A stretch of 64,000 bases of DNA from contig NZ_JASHJI010000002.1 in assembly GCF_030733265.1 (NCBI RefSeq), positions 495,402 to 559,401 of the forward strand, in the 5' to 3' direction. Positions 62,690-64,000 of the stretch are shown here, in pieces (within the stretch, counting starts at the first letter, position 1; each line of letters starts with the position of its first letter). Below the pieces are notes generated by a model. The model was not told where the DNA came from. It did no database searches and saw only the letters and a program-made list of their open reading frames with translations. Position numbers and translations under genes: made by a program. This DNA comes from Roseibium sp. MMSF_3412. GTDB taxonomy: Bacteria > Pseudomonadota > Alphaproteobacteria > Rhizobiales > Stappiaceae.

Positions 62690-63697
62690 CTAGCCGGCTT
62701 CCGGTAGCGGCCGCAAGGAACCGCGCTCGATTACCGAGCAGGGAAACAGACGGATTTCCGGGCTCCGGCCCGGATTTTCCACCATGCCGACGACCAGTTC
62801 GACGGAACTCATGATGATGTCACGGATAGGCTGCCTGATGGTGGTGAGTGCATAAGCGTCCCAGCCGGCCATGCCGATATCGTTGAAGCCCAGGAAACCG
62901 ATATCTTCCGGTATGGATTTTCCCGCGTCGCGGGCAGCATCCATGGCGCCCATGCAGATGAGGTCGTCACCGCAGAATACCGCTTCGACCTCCGGATCCT
63001 TAAGCACGTCCCGCATCGCATCCCGCCCGGCCTTGTAGGTGTAGTTCTCCGCGAAGCAGACCTTCGCGACCTTCAATCCGAGCTCGGCGGCCGTGCGCTG
63101 AAACCCGGCGGACCGGTCCTGGGTGGATGTCGCGGTCTCCGGCCCTCCGAGCAGGGCGACGGTGCTGTACCCGCGCTCCGAGAACGTCCGCGCCGCCATG
63201 GCGCCGCAATAGTCATTGTCGATCCCGACGACATGCACATTGGCATTCGCCTGGAACTTGCCGAATGTGTGGATGACCGGGATACCCGCCGTCTGGAAGG
63301 CGATCGCGAAACTTGTCGGCAGGGTGGACGTGGCGACGATGACACCGTCGACGCTGTATTGACGCAGCAGTTCGACGACCTTTTTGGGCGAAGTTTCCGC
63401 CGACAGATTGACGAGAAGCGGTCTGAGTTCGCGTTTCTGCAATTCGCTGGTGAACAGGTCGAACACGTCGAGAAACGCGGGGTTCTGAAAATTGTTCGCA
63501 ACGAGCCCGATCAGTTTGGTCCTGTTTGTCGCAAGGCTTCGGGCAATCAGGGATGGTTTGTATCCGAGCGTCTTGGCCGCCTTCTCCACCTTTTCCCGCG
63601 TACGCGCCGACACGCTGGCGCCGTCGGTGAAGGTTCGGGACACAGCAGAACGGGAAACCCCCGCCAGTTCCGCGACTTCCTTGAGTGTTACCGCCAA
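62690..63697 (-). CDS. LacI-family transcriptional regulator (inositol regulon repressor candidate)
   Basis: A 335-residue LacI repressor: DNA-binding headpiece LKEVAELAGVSRSAVSRTFT with the hinge helix region ARSLATNRT, then a periplasmic-binding-fold effector domain (VIVATSTLPTSF, GVDNDY-like VVGIDNDYCGAMAARTFSERG). It starts with TTG at 63697 (AAAGGG upstream). Its own promoter region holds a perfect 16-bp TTGCAA palindrome, and the same site stands before iolG, so it likely represses the whole inositol region and is relieved by a pathway sugar. Confidence 0.88.
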   Translation of the reverse strand: MAVTLKEVAELAGVSRSAVSRTFTDGASVSARTREKVEKAAKTLGYKPSLIARSLATNRTKLIGLVANNFQNPAFLDVFDLFTSELQKRELRPLLVNLSAETSPKKVVELLRQYSVDGVIVATSTLPTSFAIAFQTAGIPVIHTFGKFQANANVHVVGIDNDYCGAMAARTFSERGYSTVALLGGPETATSTQDRSAGFQRTAAELGLKVAKVCFAENYTYKAGRDAMRDVLKDPEVEAVFCGDDLICMGAMDAARDAGKSIPEDIGFLGFNDIGMAGWDAYALTTIRQPIRDIIMSSVELVVGMVENPGRSPEIRLFPCSVIERGSLRPLPEAG

Positions 63698-63765
63698 GCC
63701 CTTTGTCCAACCAGATCGTTCATCTGAGCATCGAACCTACACGAATGACCTGATGCGTCAATTTT

Positions 63766-63783
63766 TTTGCAACCGGTTGCAAA
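63766..63783. promoter_or_regulatory. Perfect LacI-type operator TTTGCAACCGGTTGCAAA
   Basis: An 18-bp perfect palindrome with the central CCGG typical of LacI-family operators, between the lacI gene and the divergent binding-protein gene. Core TTGCAACCGGTTGCAA at 63767-63782. Confidence 0.8.
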
Positions 63784-63869
63784 GTTTTTGAGATTGTGAT
63801 TGTTTGACAACAGGCACGTCCCGCTTTGGAGAAAGTGTGACGTCGAGCCGAGAACTTGGGAGGAATTAC

Positions 63870-64000
63870 ATGAAGAATATCGTGAAAAGTGCCCTCGTGG
63901 CAGGTGCTCTGGCAGTGTCTTCGCCCGCATTTGCGACGGACATCATTGTTGTGTCACATGGTCAGGCGAATGATGCGTTCTGGTCAGTTGTTAAGAACGG
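63870..64000 (+). CDS. Sugar ABC transporter periplasmic binding protein, N-terminal part (runs off the window)
   Basis: The first 43 codons are visible. They give a signal peptide (MKNIVKSALVAGALAVSSPA, cleavage near FA-T) and the mature start TDIIVVSHGQANDAFWSVVK, the opening of the ribose/inositol-type (type I) binding proteins. GGGAGGAA lies just before the ATG. Beside the LacI operator and the iol genes it is probably an inositol or related-sugar transporter component. Confidence 0.82.
   Translation, partial: MKNIVKSALVAGALAVSSPAFATDIIVVSHGQANDAFWSVVKN

Noticed and set aside
1..64000. CRISPR arrays, tRNA or rRNA genes and complete insertion sequences
   Set aside because: I saw no regularly spaced direct repeats, no tRNA-like cloverleaf with a TTC arm in the gaps, and no transposase. 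Absence is by eye, not by a dedicated search.

Overview
The window is one contiguous stretch of high-GC, gene-dense DNA that reads as an alphaproteobacterial chromosome or large replicon. The codon choice, the many 4-bp stop/start overlaps, and the mix of MocR, LacI, Liv-type ABC, inositol and saccharopine-type lysine genes fit a metabolically versatile Hyphomicrobiales/Rhodobacterales-type bacterium, perhaps marine. The genus is inference: there is no rRNA or other marker. I saw no tRNA, CRISPR array or intact insertion sequence.

Layout. 1-3450: tail of a methyltransferase, a homodimeric 2-oxoacid dehydrogenase E1 (MdeB-like) and a divergent Lrp regulator. 3741-15082: a catabolic island around a MocR regulator. 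To its left run an aldehyde dehydrogenase and an enolase-superfamily enzyme; to its right a PotFGHI/PotABCD-type transporter, a GMC oxidoreductase and a PuuB-like FAD oxidase. 15083-18407: AT-richer, sparsely coding, with an unknown membrane protein and an exported NylB-type serine hydrolase. 18408-24612: an M20 carbamoylase/amidohydrolase with a hydratase, a DMT exporter, PBP4-type DacB and a membrane class III cyclase. 24742-30182: a LysR-controlled accessory operon with one ABM-like protein, three tandem NTF2-like proteins, a PNPOx-like flavoprotein, an NmrA-like reductase and an exported Asp-nucleophile hydrolase.

30810-38236 is the most unusual region: a cyclase/ATPase/TPR giant protein, a YcaO, a TfuA, a thermolysin-like zinc peptidase and two small proteins I do not recognise, closed by a strong terminator. 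YcaO-TfuA pairs install backbone thioamides or related changes in other systems. No classical RiPP precursor is visible, so a protein substrate is possible.

38293-41885: saccharopine dehydrogenase plus alpha-aminoadipate semialdehyde dehydrogenase under a LysR regulator (lysine catabolism). 42028-54767: a complete-looking aerobic CoA-dependent 2-aminobenzoate (anthranilate) pathway: monooxygenase/reductase fusion, SDR, MarR, enoyl-CoA hydratase, acyl-CoA dehydrogenase, cupin and CoA ligase, followed by a five-gene Liv-type transporter and an atypical Rid protein. 54781-64000: a myo-inositol regulon (IolJ-like aldolase, IolB, IolC, IolD; divergent IolG, IolE-like and a second Gfo/Idh oxidoreductase; a LacI regulator and the start of a sugar-binding protein). 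Matching TTGCAA-type palindromes lie in both divergent promoter regions of that regulon.
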